The notes under the pieces were generated by a model. That model did no database searches and had not been told where the DNA came from. It saw nothing but the letters and a program-made list of their open reading frames with translations. Both the position numbers and the translations under genes were made by a program. 64,000 nt of DNA from Herbaspirillum aquaticum (GTDB lineage Bacteria; Pseudomonadota; Gammaproteobacteria; Burkholderiales; Burkholderiaceae_D), in contig NZ_NJGV01000027.1 in assembly GCF_002213425.1 (NCBI RefSeq), positions 1-64,000 of the forward strand, given 5' to 3'. How positions within the stretch are numbered: position 1 is the stretch's first letter; each line of letters starts with the position of its first letter. Shown here in pieces: positions 34,320-42,417 of this stretch.

Positions 34320-34376
34320 AGGCGGGCCACACTACCGGCGACAGAGGGAGAGAGTGTCGCTTTCGTGGGCCCGCCT
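34320..34376 (-). repeat. Bipartite GC hairpin repeat, copy A
   Basis: Outer arms AGGCGGGCC (34320-34328) and GGCCCGCCT (34368-34376), inner arms GCGACA (34338-34343) and TGTCGC (34355-34360). It lies about 60 bp downstream of the DUF4148 stop at 34434, so it is transcribed into that mRNA's 3' end. No long T-run follows. Confidence 0.65.
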
Positions 34377-34433
34377 GGGGAGAAACGCTGTCGCCGGCCG
34401 TGCCGGCGCGGTGTGACGCTGGTGCGTCAGCAA

Positions 34434-34724
34434 TTACTGGTTGGAGATGGCCAGTTCGCCATTGTTGCGTGCCTGGACCAGTTCGGCGCGCACTTCCTCG
34501 CGGGACTTGGTGGAGGCCACGGCCTTGACGTCCTGGTCACGGTCGCTCACCAGGAGCTGGCCGGTGGCGCGGGCTTGCTGGAGTTCAGCGATGACTTCGG
34601 CGCGGGTCTTGGTGGAGACAAACTTGGTTTCCGGCACGTAGGAGGCTTCAGCCATGGCGGCGCCAACAGCGGTAGTCAACAGCAGGCCAGCGAAGAGGTT
34701 CTTTGCAATGTTCTTGGTATTCAT
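34434..34724 (-). CDS. DUF4148 exported protein, array copy 2
   Basis: 96 aa: the same signal peptide as copy 1, then two DUF4148 units (VSTKTRAEVIAELQQARATGQLLV, ASTKSREEVRAELVQARNNGELAI). Most residues match copy 1, indicating a recent tandem duplication of gene plus flanks. It has its own palindromic box (34852-34868) and 3' hairpin (34320-34376). Confidence 0.85.
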   Translation of the reverse strand: MNTKNIAKNLFAGLLLTTAVGAAMAEASYVPETKFVSTKTRAEVIAELQQARATGQLLVSDRDQDVKAVASTKSREEVRAELVQARNNGELAISNQ

Positions 34725-34851
34725 GATCGTTCCTTTGTGAGTGAGGAGATGAGCACGTCAACCTGGGCCGACGTTGGTGGTTCAGTCGTTGTGTGCTGTC
34801 ATCTTGGGTTCAAGTGTAGAGTTACACGGCGTCCGGATAAAGAAGCCAAAC

Positions 34852-34868
34852 CGGAATTCATCATTCCG
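34852..34868. promoter_or_regulatory. Shared DUF4148 palindromic box, copy 2
   Basis: CGGAAT-TCATC-ATTCCG, a perfect 6+5+6 palindrome, 128 bp upstream of the DUF4148 start at 34724. Confidence 0.65.
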
Positions 34869-35127
34869 GAATTCAGAACAAGCTCATCGCCAAAAACTTA
34901 TAACTCGATATCACCAAAACTAATAAACGTGAAATTCGAAATTTAAGGTTTTAAGTGTGGAAGGAGCACAGCCATTTCCTCTCTCCACAGAGGAGAAACG
35001 AGATGAAAATGGACAGCACTTGTCCTTCAAAAAACTTAGAAAATGGGAGGGATGAAATGCATCGATCTGCAGGGGGTGGAAGCGGCTGGATGCAGCTGTG
35101 CCGATACACGCAGGACGCAGGAAAGGC

Positions 35128-35186
35128 AGGCGGGCCACACTACCGGCGACCGAGGGGAGAGAACGTCGCTTTCATGGGGCCCGCCT
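35128..35186 (-). repeat. Bipartite GC hairpin repeat, copy B
   Basis: Outer arms AGGCGGGCC (35128-35136) and GGCCCGCCT (35178-35186), inner arms GCGAC (35146-35150) and GTCGC (35165-35169). The inner stem carries matched changes against copy A, so pairing is preserved. It sits about 100 bp after the DUF4148 stop at 35284. Confidence 0.65.
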
Positions 35187-35283
35187 GGGGAGAGACTGTC
35201 GCAGCGGGGTCGCCGCTACGCTTGCTGCTGCCTGGACCGGGTGGGTGTGCCCGGCCGGGGCGATAGGGTCCAGCAGTTGCCGA

Positions 35284-35688
35284 TTACAGCGAGGGTGCCT
35301 GGGTGTTGCTGATGGCGCTGCCGTCGCGGCGGGCTTGTTGCAGTTCCTGCTGCACTTGGGCGCGGGTCAGGGTCGAGTGGAAGGTCTTGTCCACGGGATA
35401 CTGTTCGCTCACCAGCAGTTCGCCATTGGCGCGGGCTTCCTTCAATTCGGCACGCACGTCGGCGCGGGTCTTGGTGGAGACGAAAGGCTTGTCGGCCGGA
35501 TACTGGTCGGTGACCAGGACTTCGCCGTTGGCGCGGGCCTGTTGCAGGTCGGCGATCACTTCGGCGCGGGTCTTGGTCGAGACGATACGGGTTTCGGCGG
35601 GATACGGTGCTTCGGCCATGGCGGCGCCAACGGCGGAGGTGAGCAGCAGACCGGCAAACAGGTTCTTCGCAATATTCTTGGTGTTCAT
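35284..35688 (-). CDS. DUF4148 exported protein, array copy 3 (three repeat units)
   Basis: 134 aa: the signal peptide as in copies 1 and 2, then three tandem units of about 34 residues, each of the form STKTRAxVxAxLxxARANGExLVxxQYP (the third is STLTRAQVQQELQQARRDG). The array paralogs have two units, so this copy gained one by internal duplication or the others lost one. It has its own palindromic box (35816-35832) and 3' hairpin (35128-35186). Confidence 0.85.
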   Translation of the reverse strand: MNTKNIAKNLFAGLLLTSAVGAAMAEAPYPAETRIVSTKTRAEVIADLQQARANGEVLVTDQYPADKPFVSTKTRADVRAELKEARANGELLVSEQYPVDKTFHSTLTRAQVQQELQQARRDGSAISNTQAPSL

Positions 35689-35815
35689 GATCGTTCCTTT
35701 GTGAGTAAGAGGATGAGCACTTCAACCTGTGACTACCCTTGTGGTTCAGTCGTTGTGTGCTGTCATCGTGGAACCAAGTTTAGGGATTCAAGCCGTCCGG
35801 AAAAAGCGGACAAAG

Positions 35816-35832
35816 CGGAATACATCATTCCA
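35816..35832. promoter_or_regulatory. Shared DUF4148 palindromic box, copy 3
   Basis: CGGAATACATCATTCCA, one outer base weaker than copy 2, 128 bp upstream of the DUF4148 start at 35688. The constant distance from each start supports a real binding site. Confidence 0.6.
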
Positions 35833-36470
35833 GATATGCGAACAATCAGTTTTTTCGAGGCTGTATCGGGGATTTTGTCTTGCAGCTGCACATGGCGTTC
35901 TGACAATAAATTGCATATCGACCAACCGAAGGGAATAGATAACTTATTGATTTATATGGGATAAGTCCCGAAAGCACTCATATCGGCCCGATTGAAACCA
36001 TTTCCAGTATTGCGCTGCCACATAGATTTTTCTATCGAGGGGATAGTGAACGCCAATGACTTGTTCAAGAAATTTGAGCAAGTTTTTCAGGCAGATGAGG
36101 AGCCAACGCGCAGCCCGGCGTGCAGGCCTTTTCACCCTTGTTCATTCGGGGCTGATGATGAAAAACGGCAGTCCCGGGGCGTTTGCCGGGCTGGCAGTTC
36201 CCGCTTGTTACGAATGCTTGCATCGCTCACCGACGCTTGCACTTTCGCCCGAACCTTGCGGCGCAGGGCGTGCTCAGAGCTTCACGCATGACGCAAATGG
36301 AGCTGTGCGGTGGTACGCGAAACCGCTCATCAATTTGCGGTATCGGGGAAGCTGAGAATCAGGCCTTGTCCGACATAGCGCAACAGCAAGCTTGCCTATA
36401 GTGATGGACATGGGTCAACGATCCAGCGCCCCGACCTTACTGAAAGCCTCGGGCTTTTTGATAAACACAA
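35833..36470. other. Gene-free interval
   Basis: About 640 bp with only short overlapping frames of unlikely composition, no ribosome site or family match. It presumably ends in the promoter of the exported protein at 36486. Confidence 0.5.
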
Positions 36471-36485
36471 CGCAAGGAGGTAAGC

Positions 36486-36842
36486 ATGAAGACTCGTCAC
36501 ATCCTGATTTCGTCCCTGTTCATGGCCCTGGCCGGTAGCGCCATGGCCCAGAATGCACCGACCAGCGGCAACGTTGTTGGTGCGGCACCGGCCGCTCCCA
36601 TGAGCGCGACTGCGACCACGCCTTCGGCAGTGCCGTCCAACGACCCGTTCGTCCAGAAGCGCCAGGCTGATGCCGACGCCAAGGCCGAGTACAAGGCACA
36701 GAAGAAGGCTGCGAAGCAAGAATACAAGGCCGACAAGAAGGCTGCCAAGGCGCAGCTGAAGCAGGAAAAGAAGGACTCCACTGCCCAGCGCAATGAAGCC
36801 CTGGCCGCATCCCCGGCCCCCCCGACTGACAAGACTCCCTGA
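36486..36842 (+). CDS. Small exported Lys/Ala-rich protein
   Basis: 118 aa. The signal peptide MKTRHILISSLFMALAGSAMA-QN is followed by a Pro/Ala/Thr linker (22-50), then a charged helical repeat (YKAQKKAAKQEYKADKKAAKAQLKQEKK, about 68-96) and a Pro-rich tail. A strong AAGGAGG precedes the ATG. The repeated basic helix may bind anionic polymers; this is inference. I recognise no family. It is followed by a strong terminator. Confidence 0.75.
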   Translation: MKTRHILISSLFMALAGSAMAQNAPTSGNVVGAAPAAPMSATATTPSAVPSNDPFVQKRQADADAKAEYKAQKKAAKQEYKADKKAAKAQLKQEKKDSTAQRNEALAASPAPPTDKTP

Positions 36843-36868
36843 TTTGACCATCTGAGGTCTTGAGGATT

Positions 36869-36896
36869 ATCCCCGGCTGCGGCCGGGGATTTTTTT
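36869..36896 (+). terminator. Intrinsic terminator
   Basis: ATCCCCGGC / GCCGGGGAT stem with TGCG loop and a T-run, 27 bp after the Lys-rich protein gene. Confidence 0.9.
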
Positions 36897-36907
36897 GTCC
36901 GCGCGTC

Positions 36908-37855
36908 TCAGCTGCGGCGCTTGCGCGTGTGGCCGACCGACACCTCCGGCTCGGCCGCGATGCGGGCGGGCAGGGTTTCCATCAACCAGTCGATGAAGAC
37001 CCGCAGGCGCTGGCTCACATGCCGGTTCTGCGGATAGACCACATGGAAAGGATAAGCCGGTGGTCGCCAGGCTCGCAGGATCTCCACCAGCGCCCCGCTC
37101 TCCAGCGCCGCACGTGCGGCATAACCGAAGGTCTGCACGATCCCCAGCCCGGCCACGGCTGCGGCCAGGTGGGCGTTGCTCTCATTGACGCCCACGCGGT
37201 GTTCCACCTTGATCTCCAGTTTTTCCGCGCCGCGCTCGAAGCGGAAGGGAAACGCGCGCCCGTTCTGCGGCGACAGGTAGCTCACCAGCCGGTGGCCGTT
37301 CTTCAATTCCTCCGGGTAGGCAGGTGTGCCGAACTGCTTCAGGTAAGCCGGCGCGGCACAGGTCAACAGCGCGGCATCGCCGATGTGGCGCGCCACCAGC
37401 GAGGAACTGTCCGGCGCACCGCCACGGATGACGCAGTCGATGTTGTCGCTGATGAGATCGGCGGAGCGGTCCGACACGCCCAGGTCGATGCGGATATCCG
37501 GATAGCGTGCCGTGAAGCCGGGCAGCGCCGGGACCAGCACGTCACGCGCAGTGGAGCCGCCCACGTCAACGCGGAGGTGGCCGCGCGGCTTGCTGCGGGC
37601 GACGTTGAAGGATGTGTCGATATCCTCCAGGTCGCGCAGGATGCGGGTGGTCTTTTCGTAGTAGTCGCGGCCTTCCGGGGTGACGGTCACGCGGCGGGTG
37701 GTCCGCTGCAGCAGGCGCACCCCAAGGTGCGCCTCCAGCTCCTGCACCTGTTTGCTCAAGGTTGCATTGGGCATGTCCAGCGAATCAGCGGCGCGCGTGA
37801 AGCTGCCCGCCTCCACCACGCGCACGAAGCCACGAATGGCCATCAGTTGATCCAT
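36908..37855 (-). CDS. LysR-family transcriptional regulator (SDR-linked)
   Basis: 315 aa. The HTH is MDQLMAIRGFVRVVEAGSFTRAADSLDMPNATLSKQVQELEAHLGVRLLQRTTRRVTVTPEG (1-62), effector domain about 90-300 (HLRVDVGGSTARDVLVPALPGF). It is of the group in which an N-terminal Met/Asp pair precedes the HTH (DsdC/YhjC-like). Divergent from the SDR gene, which it probably controls. Confidence 0.88.
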   Translation of the reverse strand: MDQLMAIRGFVRVVEAGSFTRAADSLDMPNATLSKQVQELEAHLGVRLLQRTTRRVTVTPEGRDYYEKTTRILRDLEDIDTSFNVARSKPRGHLRVDVGGSTARDVLVPALPGFTARYPDIRIDLGVSDRSADLISDNIDCVIRGGAPDSSSLVARHIGDAALLTCAAPAYLKQFGTPAYPEELKNGHRLVSYLSPQNGRAFPFRFERGAEKLEIKVEHRVGVNESNAHLAAAVAGLGIVQTFGYAARAALESGALVEILRAWRPPAYPFHVVYPQNRHVSQRLRVFIDWLMETLPARIAAEPEVSVGHTRKRRS

Positions 37856-37880
37856 GTTGCCCGGGTCCTTTCAGCTTGGC

Positions 37881-37951
37881 TGTGGGGAAAGAGTCGAATT
37901 GATTATCCACCGATGTAGATAGTCATTTCGATTTTACACACTTTATCCACA
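37881..37951. promoter_or_regulatory. Cluster of DnaA-box-like sites in the LysR/SDR spacer
   Basis: TTATCCACA at 37943-37951 is a consensus DnaA box; TTATCCACC at 37903-37911 and the inverted TTCCCCACA near 37881 are near matches. They may instead be half-sites of the LysR regulator. No other origin feature is present. Confidence 0.3.
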
Positions 37952-38064
37952 AGGCCCGCCTCGCTAAAGTGCAGCCATGCCTTCACCGCAAGACGGCCCG
38001 GCCGAAGCGGCACAGGCATCAACCCTCTTCCCAATGGCAGCAAACATTTTCAAGGAGCATCACC

Positions 38065-38814
38065 ATGAACAAGCAACTCGACGGCAAGATCGCACTCGTC
38101 ACCGGCGGCACCACCGGCATCGGCCTGGCCACGGCCCAGGAACTGGCCGCCCAAGGGGCGCGCGTCTTCATCACCGGCCGCCGCCAGGCCGAACTCGATG
38201 CGGCCGTGGCCAGTATCGGCGCAGCTGCTACCGGCATCCGGGCCGACGCCTCGGTGCTGTCCGACCTCGACCAGGTCTATGCGCAAATCGCCCAAAGCGC
38301 CGGCAAGCTCGACATCCTCTTCGCCAATGCCGGCGGTGGCGACATGATGCCGCTGGGTGCGATTACCGAGGAGCACTTCGATCGTATCTTCGGTACCAAT
38401 GTGCGCGGCGTGCTCTTTACCGTGCAGAAGGCCTTGCCATTGCTGGTCGATGGCGCTTCGGTGGTGTTGACGGCGTCCACCGTATCGATCCAGGGCACCG
38501 CCAATTTCAGCGTCTACAGCGCCAGCAAGGCCGCCGTGCGCAACTTCGCCCGCTCCTGGGCGCTGGACCTGAAGGACCGTGGCATCCGCGTCAACGTCGT
38601 CAGCCCGGGTCCGGTACGTACGCCTGGCCTCGGTGGGCTGGTGCCCGATGAAGCGCGCCAGGGCCTGTTCGATTTCCTCGCCGCACAGGTACCGCTGGGC
38701 CGCTTGGGTGAGCCGCAGGAAATCGGCAAGGCGGTGGCCTTCCTGGCGTCGGACGCAGCCAGCTTCGTCAATGGCATCGAGCTGTTCGTGGATGGCGGCA
38801 TGGCACAGGTGTGA
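38065..38814 (+). CDS. Short-chain dehydrogenase/reductase (SDR)
   Basis: 249 aa, ATG 38065 with AAGGAG 7 nt upstream. NAD(P)-binding motif TGGTTGIG (about 13-20), NAG block (FANAGGG), catalytic Ser in [10 protein letters not shown], YxxxK in VYSASKAAV, and PGPVRTPGL. The GRRQ motif after the second strand suggests NADPH preference. This is a classical SDR; the substrate is unknown. Confidence 0.9.
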   Translation: MNKQLDGKIALVTGGTTGIGLATAQELAAQGARVFITGRRQAELDAAVASIGAAATGIRADASVLSDLDQVYAQIAQSAGKLDILFANAGGGDMMPLGAITEEHFDRIFGTNVRGVLFTVQKALPLLVDGASVVLTASTVSIQGTANFSVYSASKAAVRNFARSWALDLKDRGIRVNVVSPGPVRTPGLGGLVPDEARQGLFDFLAAQVPLGRLGEPQEIGKAVAFLASDAASFVNGIELFVDGGMAQV

Positions 38815-38827
38815 GGCCTTGAGACGA

Positions 38828-38858
38828 AAAAAATGCCGGCGATGTGCCGGCATTTTTT
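38828..38858. terminator. Bidirectional intrinsic terminator
   Basis: AAAAAATGCCGGC / GCCGGCATTTTTT with GATGT loop, between the convergent SDR and MFS genes. Confidence 0.9.
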
Positions 38859-38871
38859 CTTGCGTCCTGCG

Positions 38872-40146
38872 TCAATTGCGCCCCTGCCGCCACAAGCACC
38901 GCGCCAGCCAGGCCGCCGTCGCCACCTGCAACAGCATGAAGGCCGCCACCGCATTCCAGCCGGAATGTTCCCAGAACCAGCCGCCGGCTGAACCGAGGAC
39001 GCTGCCGCCCAGGTAGTAGGACAGCAGGTAGAGCGAGGCCGCATGGCCGCGGCCACTGCTGGCCATGCGCCCGACCCAGCTGCTGGCGGCCGAATGGGTG
39101 GTGAAGAAGCCGATGGTCAGCAGCACGATGCCCGCGATCACCAGCGCCAGCGAGGAGGTGCAGGTCAGGAACAGTCCGGCGCACGAGGTGGCGATGCCGG
39201 CGGCCACCAGCGGTGCGCGTCCATAACGGTCGGCCAGCGAGCCGGCCCATGAAGAAGACACGATGCCGAAGATGTAGGCGCTGAAGATCAGCCCGGTGAG
39301 CGTGGCCGAGAGCGAGAACGGCGGGCTCATCAAACGGAAGCCCGCATAGTTGTACGAGGTGGCGAAGATGCCCATGTTCAGCGCGGCGATGCCAAAGGTC
39401 AGCGGCAGGCGCGCATGGGCCAGATGGCGCCTCCACAGGGCCAGGTGATCGCGCAGCTGCATCGTGCCGTTGCGCACGAAGTTGCGCGAGGCCGGCAGCA
39501 TCATCACGAAGGCCACCGCCAGCGCGAGATCGAGCGCACCGATGGCCAGCATGGCGTGACGCCAGCCGATGTGCTCGGAAAGCGTACTCATCGCCACCCG
39601 CCCGACCATCCCGCCAAAGGCATTGCCGCCCACGTAGAGACCCATCGCATAACCCAGTCCCTCGGCATCGATTTCCTCAGCGAGGTAGGCCATGGCCACC
39701 GCCGGCACGCCGCCCAGGGCCATGCCTTCGAGGGCACGGGCCACCAGGATCATTTCCCAGTTCGGGGCCACGCCGGCCAGCAGGTTGCAGCAGGCGGCCG
39801 TGGCCAGCGAGGCGAACATCAGTTCCTTGCGGCCATAACGTTCCGAGACCATGCCCGCCAACAGGATCGACACCGCCAGGAAACCGGTCGACAGCGACAG
39901 CGCCAGCGAAGCGCTGGCCGCTCCGATATGGAATTCACGGGCAAAGGCCGGCAGCAGCGGTTGTACGCAATACAGCAGCGAGAAGGTCGCGAATCCTGAG
40001 CAGAACAGTGCCAGCACGATGTTGCGATAGGCGGCCGAGCCGCGCACGGCCCCGCGCGGCAGGCTGGCTGCAGGTTTCCTGGCGGGAGCGGCGGCGCTGT
40101 GGCCGGCAGCGGCGCCGGCCTTGGGGGAATCCGAGAGGGATTGCAT
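38872..40146 (-). CDS. MFS transporter (YnfM-like)
   Basis: 424 aa. About 38 cytoplasmic residues precede 12 TM helices. Conserved loops are MVSERYGRKELMFASL and GSLADRYGRAPLVAAG, and ALEGMALGGVPAVAMAYLAEEID is typical of this MFS branch. Divergent from a LysR gene with a palindrome between. Likely an efflux carrier. Confidence 0.85.
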   Translation of the reverse strand: MQSLSDSPKAGAAAGHSAAAPARKPAASLPRGAVRGSAAYRNIVLALFCSGFATFSLLYCVQPLLPAFAREFHIGAASASLALSLSTGFLAVSILLAGMVSERYGRKELMFASLATAACCNLLAGVAPNWEMILVARALEGMALGGVPAVAMAYLAEEIDAEGLGYAMGLYVGGNAFGGMVGRVAMSTLSEHIGWRHAMLAIGALDLALAVAFVMMLPASRNFVRNGTMQLRDHLALWRRHLAHARLPLTFGIAALNMGIFATSYNYAGFRLMSPPFSLSATLTGLIFSAYIFGIVSSSWAGSLADRYGRAPLVAAGIATSCAGLFLTCTSSLALVIAGIVLLTIGFFTTHSAASSWVGRMASSGRGHAASLYLLSYYLGGSVLGSAGGWFWEHSGWNAVAAFMLLQVATAAWLARCLWRQGRN

Positions 40147-40220
40147 GGCAATGTGCGCACCGGGAAGGTGGACGGTGCACGGGGTGTGTTGTGGAGGAAG
40201 GCAGTCTGGAATAAATCCGC

Positions 40221-40236
40221 TATATTGTCCAATATA
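40221..40236. promoter_or_regulatory. Perfect palindrome between MFS and LysR genes
   Basis: TATATTG-TC-CAATATA (7+2+7), 75 bp from the MFS ATG and 59 bp from the LysR ATG; it fits a T-N11-A LysR box. Confidence 0.55.
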
Positions 40237-40294
40237 TGGCAGACACCCTGCCCATCTATGAAACAGATATCACACGACCTGGCCTCTCATCATC

Positions 40295-41194
40295 ATGGAA
40301 CTCCGACACCTTCGCTATTTCCTCGCCGTGGCCGAACAGCGCAGCTTCACCCGCGCAGCCGAGAAGGTCGGCATCGGCCAGCCTCCCCTGTCGATGCAGA
40401 TCAAGGACCTGGAAGCCGAGATCGGTGGCGCCCTGTTCCTGCGTACCTCGCACGGGGTCGAGTTGTCGGAGGTGGGCCGCGTTTTCCTGCCGCACGCGCA
40501 GAAGGCGGTCGACGACGCCGAGCAGGCGCTGCGCGCGGCCCAGCAGGCTGCCAGCGGTGAAGTGGGTTTGTTGCGGATGGGATTTACTTCATCGGCGGTG
40601 TTTCATCCGGTGGTGTCGCATGCCCTGCAGCAGTTTCGCGAGCGTCACCGCAAGCTGGAGATCTCCCTGAGCGAAGGCATCACCGAACAGTTGCTGGCCG
40701 ATATCGCCGCCTCCCAGCTGGACGCGGCCTTCGTGCGCATCGTCACCACGCCTTCGGCGGAGCTGGGCGTGGTCGAACTGCCGGCGGAAAAACTGAAGGT
40801 GGCGCTGCCGCGCTCGCACCCGCTGGCGCGGCGCAAGTCGCTGCACCTGCAGGACCTGGCCGGGGAGAATTTCATCATGGTCCCGCGCGGCAAGGGGTCG
40901 GCGCTCTATGACAATATCTTCAGCGCCTGCCAGGCCGCCGGCTTCGATCCGCAGGTGATCCAGCTGGCCCCGCAGCTGACCTCGGCCATCAACCTGGTCG
41001 CGGCCGGCCTGGGCATTTCCATCGTGCCCGAGGCGATTGAACAGGTGCAGCTGGCCCAGGTACGCTACATCGACATCCGCGAGCCGGCACCGCGCGCGCA
41101 ACTGTCGCTGGCCTATCACCGGCAGTCGATCGCAGCCTCGCGCTTTGCGGCGCACTTGCAGCGTTCGCTCAAGCGCAGCGCGCCTGACAAGTGA
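40295..41194 (+). CDS. LysR-family transcriptional regulator (MFS-linked)
   Basis: 299 aa. The HTH is MELRHLRYFLAVAEQRSFTRAAEKVGIGQPPLSMQIKDLEAEIGGALFLRTSHGVELSEVG (1-61), effector domain about 90-290. It is the probable regulator of the divergent MFS gene 38872-40146. Confidence 0.88.
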   Translation: MELRHLRYFLAVAEQRSFTRAAEKVGIGQPPLSMQIKDLEAEIGGALFLRTSHGVELSEVGRVFLPHAQKAVDDAEQALRAAQQAASGEVGLLRMGFTSSAVFHPVVSHALQQFRERHRKLEISLSEGITEQLLADIAASQLDAAFVRIVTTPSAELGVVELPAEKLKVALPRSHPLARRKSLHLQDLAGENFIMVPRGKGSALYDNIFSACQAAGFDPQVIQLAPQLTSAINLVAAGLGISIVPEAIEQVQLAQVRYIDIREPAPRAQLSLAYHRQSIAASRFAAHLQRSLKRSAPDK

Positions 41195-41208
41195 ATGGAA
41201 TACAAGCC

Positions 41209-41679
41209 TTAGTTGGACTTGAAACGCCCCAGGACCGAGTTGGCCTGCCGAAGGAAGGCGCGCGGATGCGCTTCCACCAGCAGTTCCAGCGCGGGCAGCA
41301 TGCGCTCCAGGGCGATGGTCAGGGCAATGTCGCTGATCTCCTCGCCCCACAGCACCTTCTGCACGAAGGCCGCCGGGCCGATCTCGGCGATCAGGCTCAT
41401 GCTCATCTGGCGTTCCAGGGTATCGGTGCGCGGACCGAAGGTCTCGTCGAAGATGCGCAGGATGGCCTCTTCCAGCTCCACCCACTGCGCGCGCTGATCC
41501 GCTTCTGCTTCGGCTTCGTGGCGCTGCTTCTCCAAGAGTGCGGGATCGATCGGCGCCGGCATCTGGCTGTTCTCAATGAGTGCGCTGGCTTCCCCGGCCA
41601 TGCGGCTTAGTTGCTGCACGTGCAGCGTCAGTGCGCTGATCTCCGCGAGCAAGGTGCGCAGCGGCATCTGCTGCGGCAT
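41209..41679 (-). CDS. Uncharacterised helical protein
   Basis: About 156 aa from ATG 41679 (GGAG 5 nt upstream; an in-frame start at 41715 is possible). It is almost wholly alpha-helical and acidic, with a likely coiled coil at about 35-85 (LLEKQRHEAEAEADQRAQWVEL) and no signal peptide, Cys pair or TM helix. I do not recognise a family. It is convergent with the LysR gene. Confidence 0.65.
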   Translation of the reverse strand: MPQQMPLRTLLAEISALTLHVQQLSRMAGEASALIENSQMPAPIDPALLEKQRHEAEAEADQRAQWVELEEAILRIFDETFGPRTDTLERQMSMSLIAEIGPAAFVQKVLWGEEISDIALTIALERMLPALELLVEAHPRAFLRQANSVLGRFKSN

Positions 41680-41715
41680 GTCTGCTCCGGCTGGCCCTGC
41701 TGGATGTGGAATCAT

Positions 41716-42020
41716 CTTGTTGTTGTCACTCAGGCCACAGGCCCGGTCCCGTGCAAGCTGCTTGAATCGATCGCGCCAACCTGGCCACCCCCACGCGGCC
41801 CTGCTGGCTCCCAGTCATCCGGCCTGCGCAGCCGGTCATTCATTTCCATGCGGAAACAAAAATAAGTATAGTGCGCTGCAAAAATTTACGCATGGAAATT
41901 TCAACGGAATTCGGCGAAGAAGCGACACCAATGCCGTGAATATTGCTTGAATGATAAAAGAAAATGACGGAGTTGCGTTTCTTTCATTATCTGTAATCCA
42001 ACACTTTGATGCGGATTGCA
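41716..42020. other. Gene-free spacer, AT-rich
   Basis: A markedly AT-rich stretch (about 41840-42000) with no credible reading frame, ahead of the hairpin at 42021 and the feo promoter. Confidence 0.5.
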
Positions 42021-42057
42021 CCGGTTCTGCTGCGGCATATCGCCGCAGCAGAACCGG
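42021..42057. repeat. Perfect 16-bp inverted repeat
   Basis: CCGGTTCTGCTGCGGC (42021-42036) and GCCGCAGCAGAACCGG (42042-42057) with an ATATC loop. No T-run follows, so it is not a standard terminator. It is 70 bp upstream of the Fur box. Confidence 0.75.
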
Positions 42058-42127
42058 CAAGCCCGCAGGATGCGGCTTGGCGGGCTGACCCGCGTCACCG
42101 TTCGTCAGGCGTTTCTCAGGGTGAAGC

Positions 42128-42146
42128 AATATAATGAGAATCGTTC
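42128..42146 (+). promoter_or_regulatory. Fur box upstream of feoA
   Basis: AATATAATGAGAATCGTTC matches the Fur consensus GATAATGATAATCATTATC at most positions, 26 bp before the feoA ATG. It predicts iron repression of the operon. Confidence 0.7.
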
Positions 42147-42171
42147 CTGAATCCCGATCAGAAGAAAATCC

Positions 42172-42417
42172 ATGCGTCTTACTGAATTAGCCAAGGGGGT
42201 CGGCGCCATCGTCGACCAAGTGACCGACCTGCACGCCGCCGACGCGGTCGCCGCCCGCCTGCGCGATCTTGGCTTCGTGCGCGGTGAGCCGGTACGGGTG
42301 GTGGCCAGCGCCCCCTTTGGCGGTGACCCCATCGTGGTGCAGATTGGTTCGACGCGCTTTGCCCTGCGCCGCGCCGAAGCCGAGCGCGTCAGGCTCGCAG
42401 CGGGAGCCGCAGCATGA
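42172..42417 (+). CDS. feoA: FeoA ferrous iron transport protein
   Basis: 81 aa with an SH3-like FeoA fold (MRLTELAKGVGAIVDQVTDL, DLGFVRGEPVRVVASAPFGGDPIVVQIGSTRFALRRAEAERV). It is a small cytoplasmic partner of FeoB. Its stop overlaps the feoB start (ATGA at 42414-42417). First gene of the Fur-boxed operon. Confidence 0.9.
   Translation: MRLTELAKGVGAIVDQVTDLHAADAVAARLRDLGFVRGEPVRVVASAPFGGDPIVVQIGSTRFALRRAEAERVRLAAGAAA

Noticed and set aside
33574-35186. CRISPR array
   Set aside because: Only three loosely related hairpin units at gene-linked positions, without regular spacers or cas genes.
35992-36355. Short coding genes between DUF4148 and the Lys-rich protein
   Set aside because: Overlapping frames in several registers, no ribosome sites, no recognisable motif.
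37881-37951. Replication origin
   Set aside because: Only one perfect DnaA box; no AT-rich unwinding region, dnaA or gidA genes nearby.
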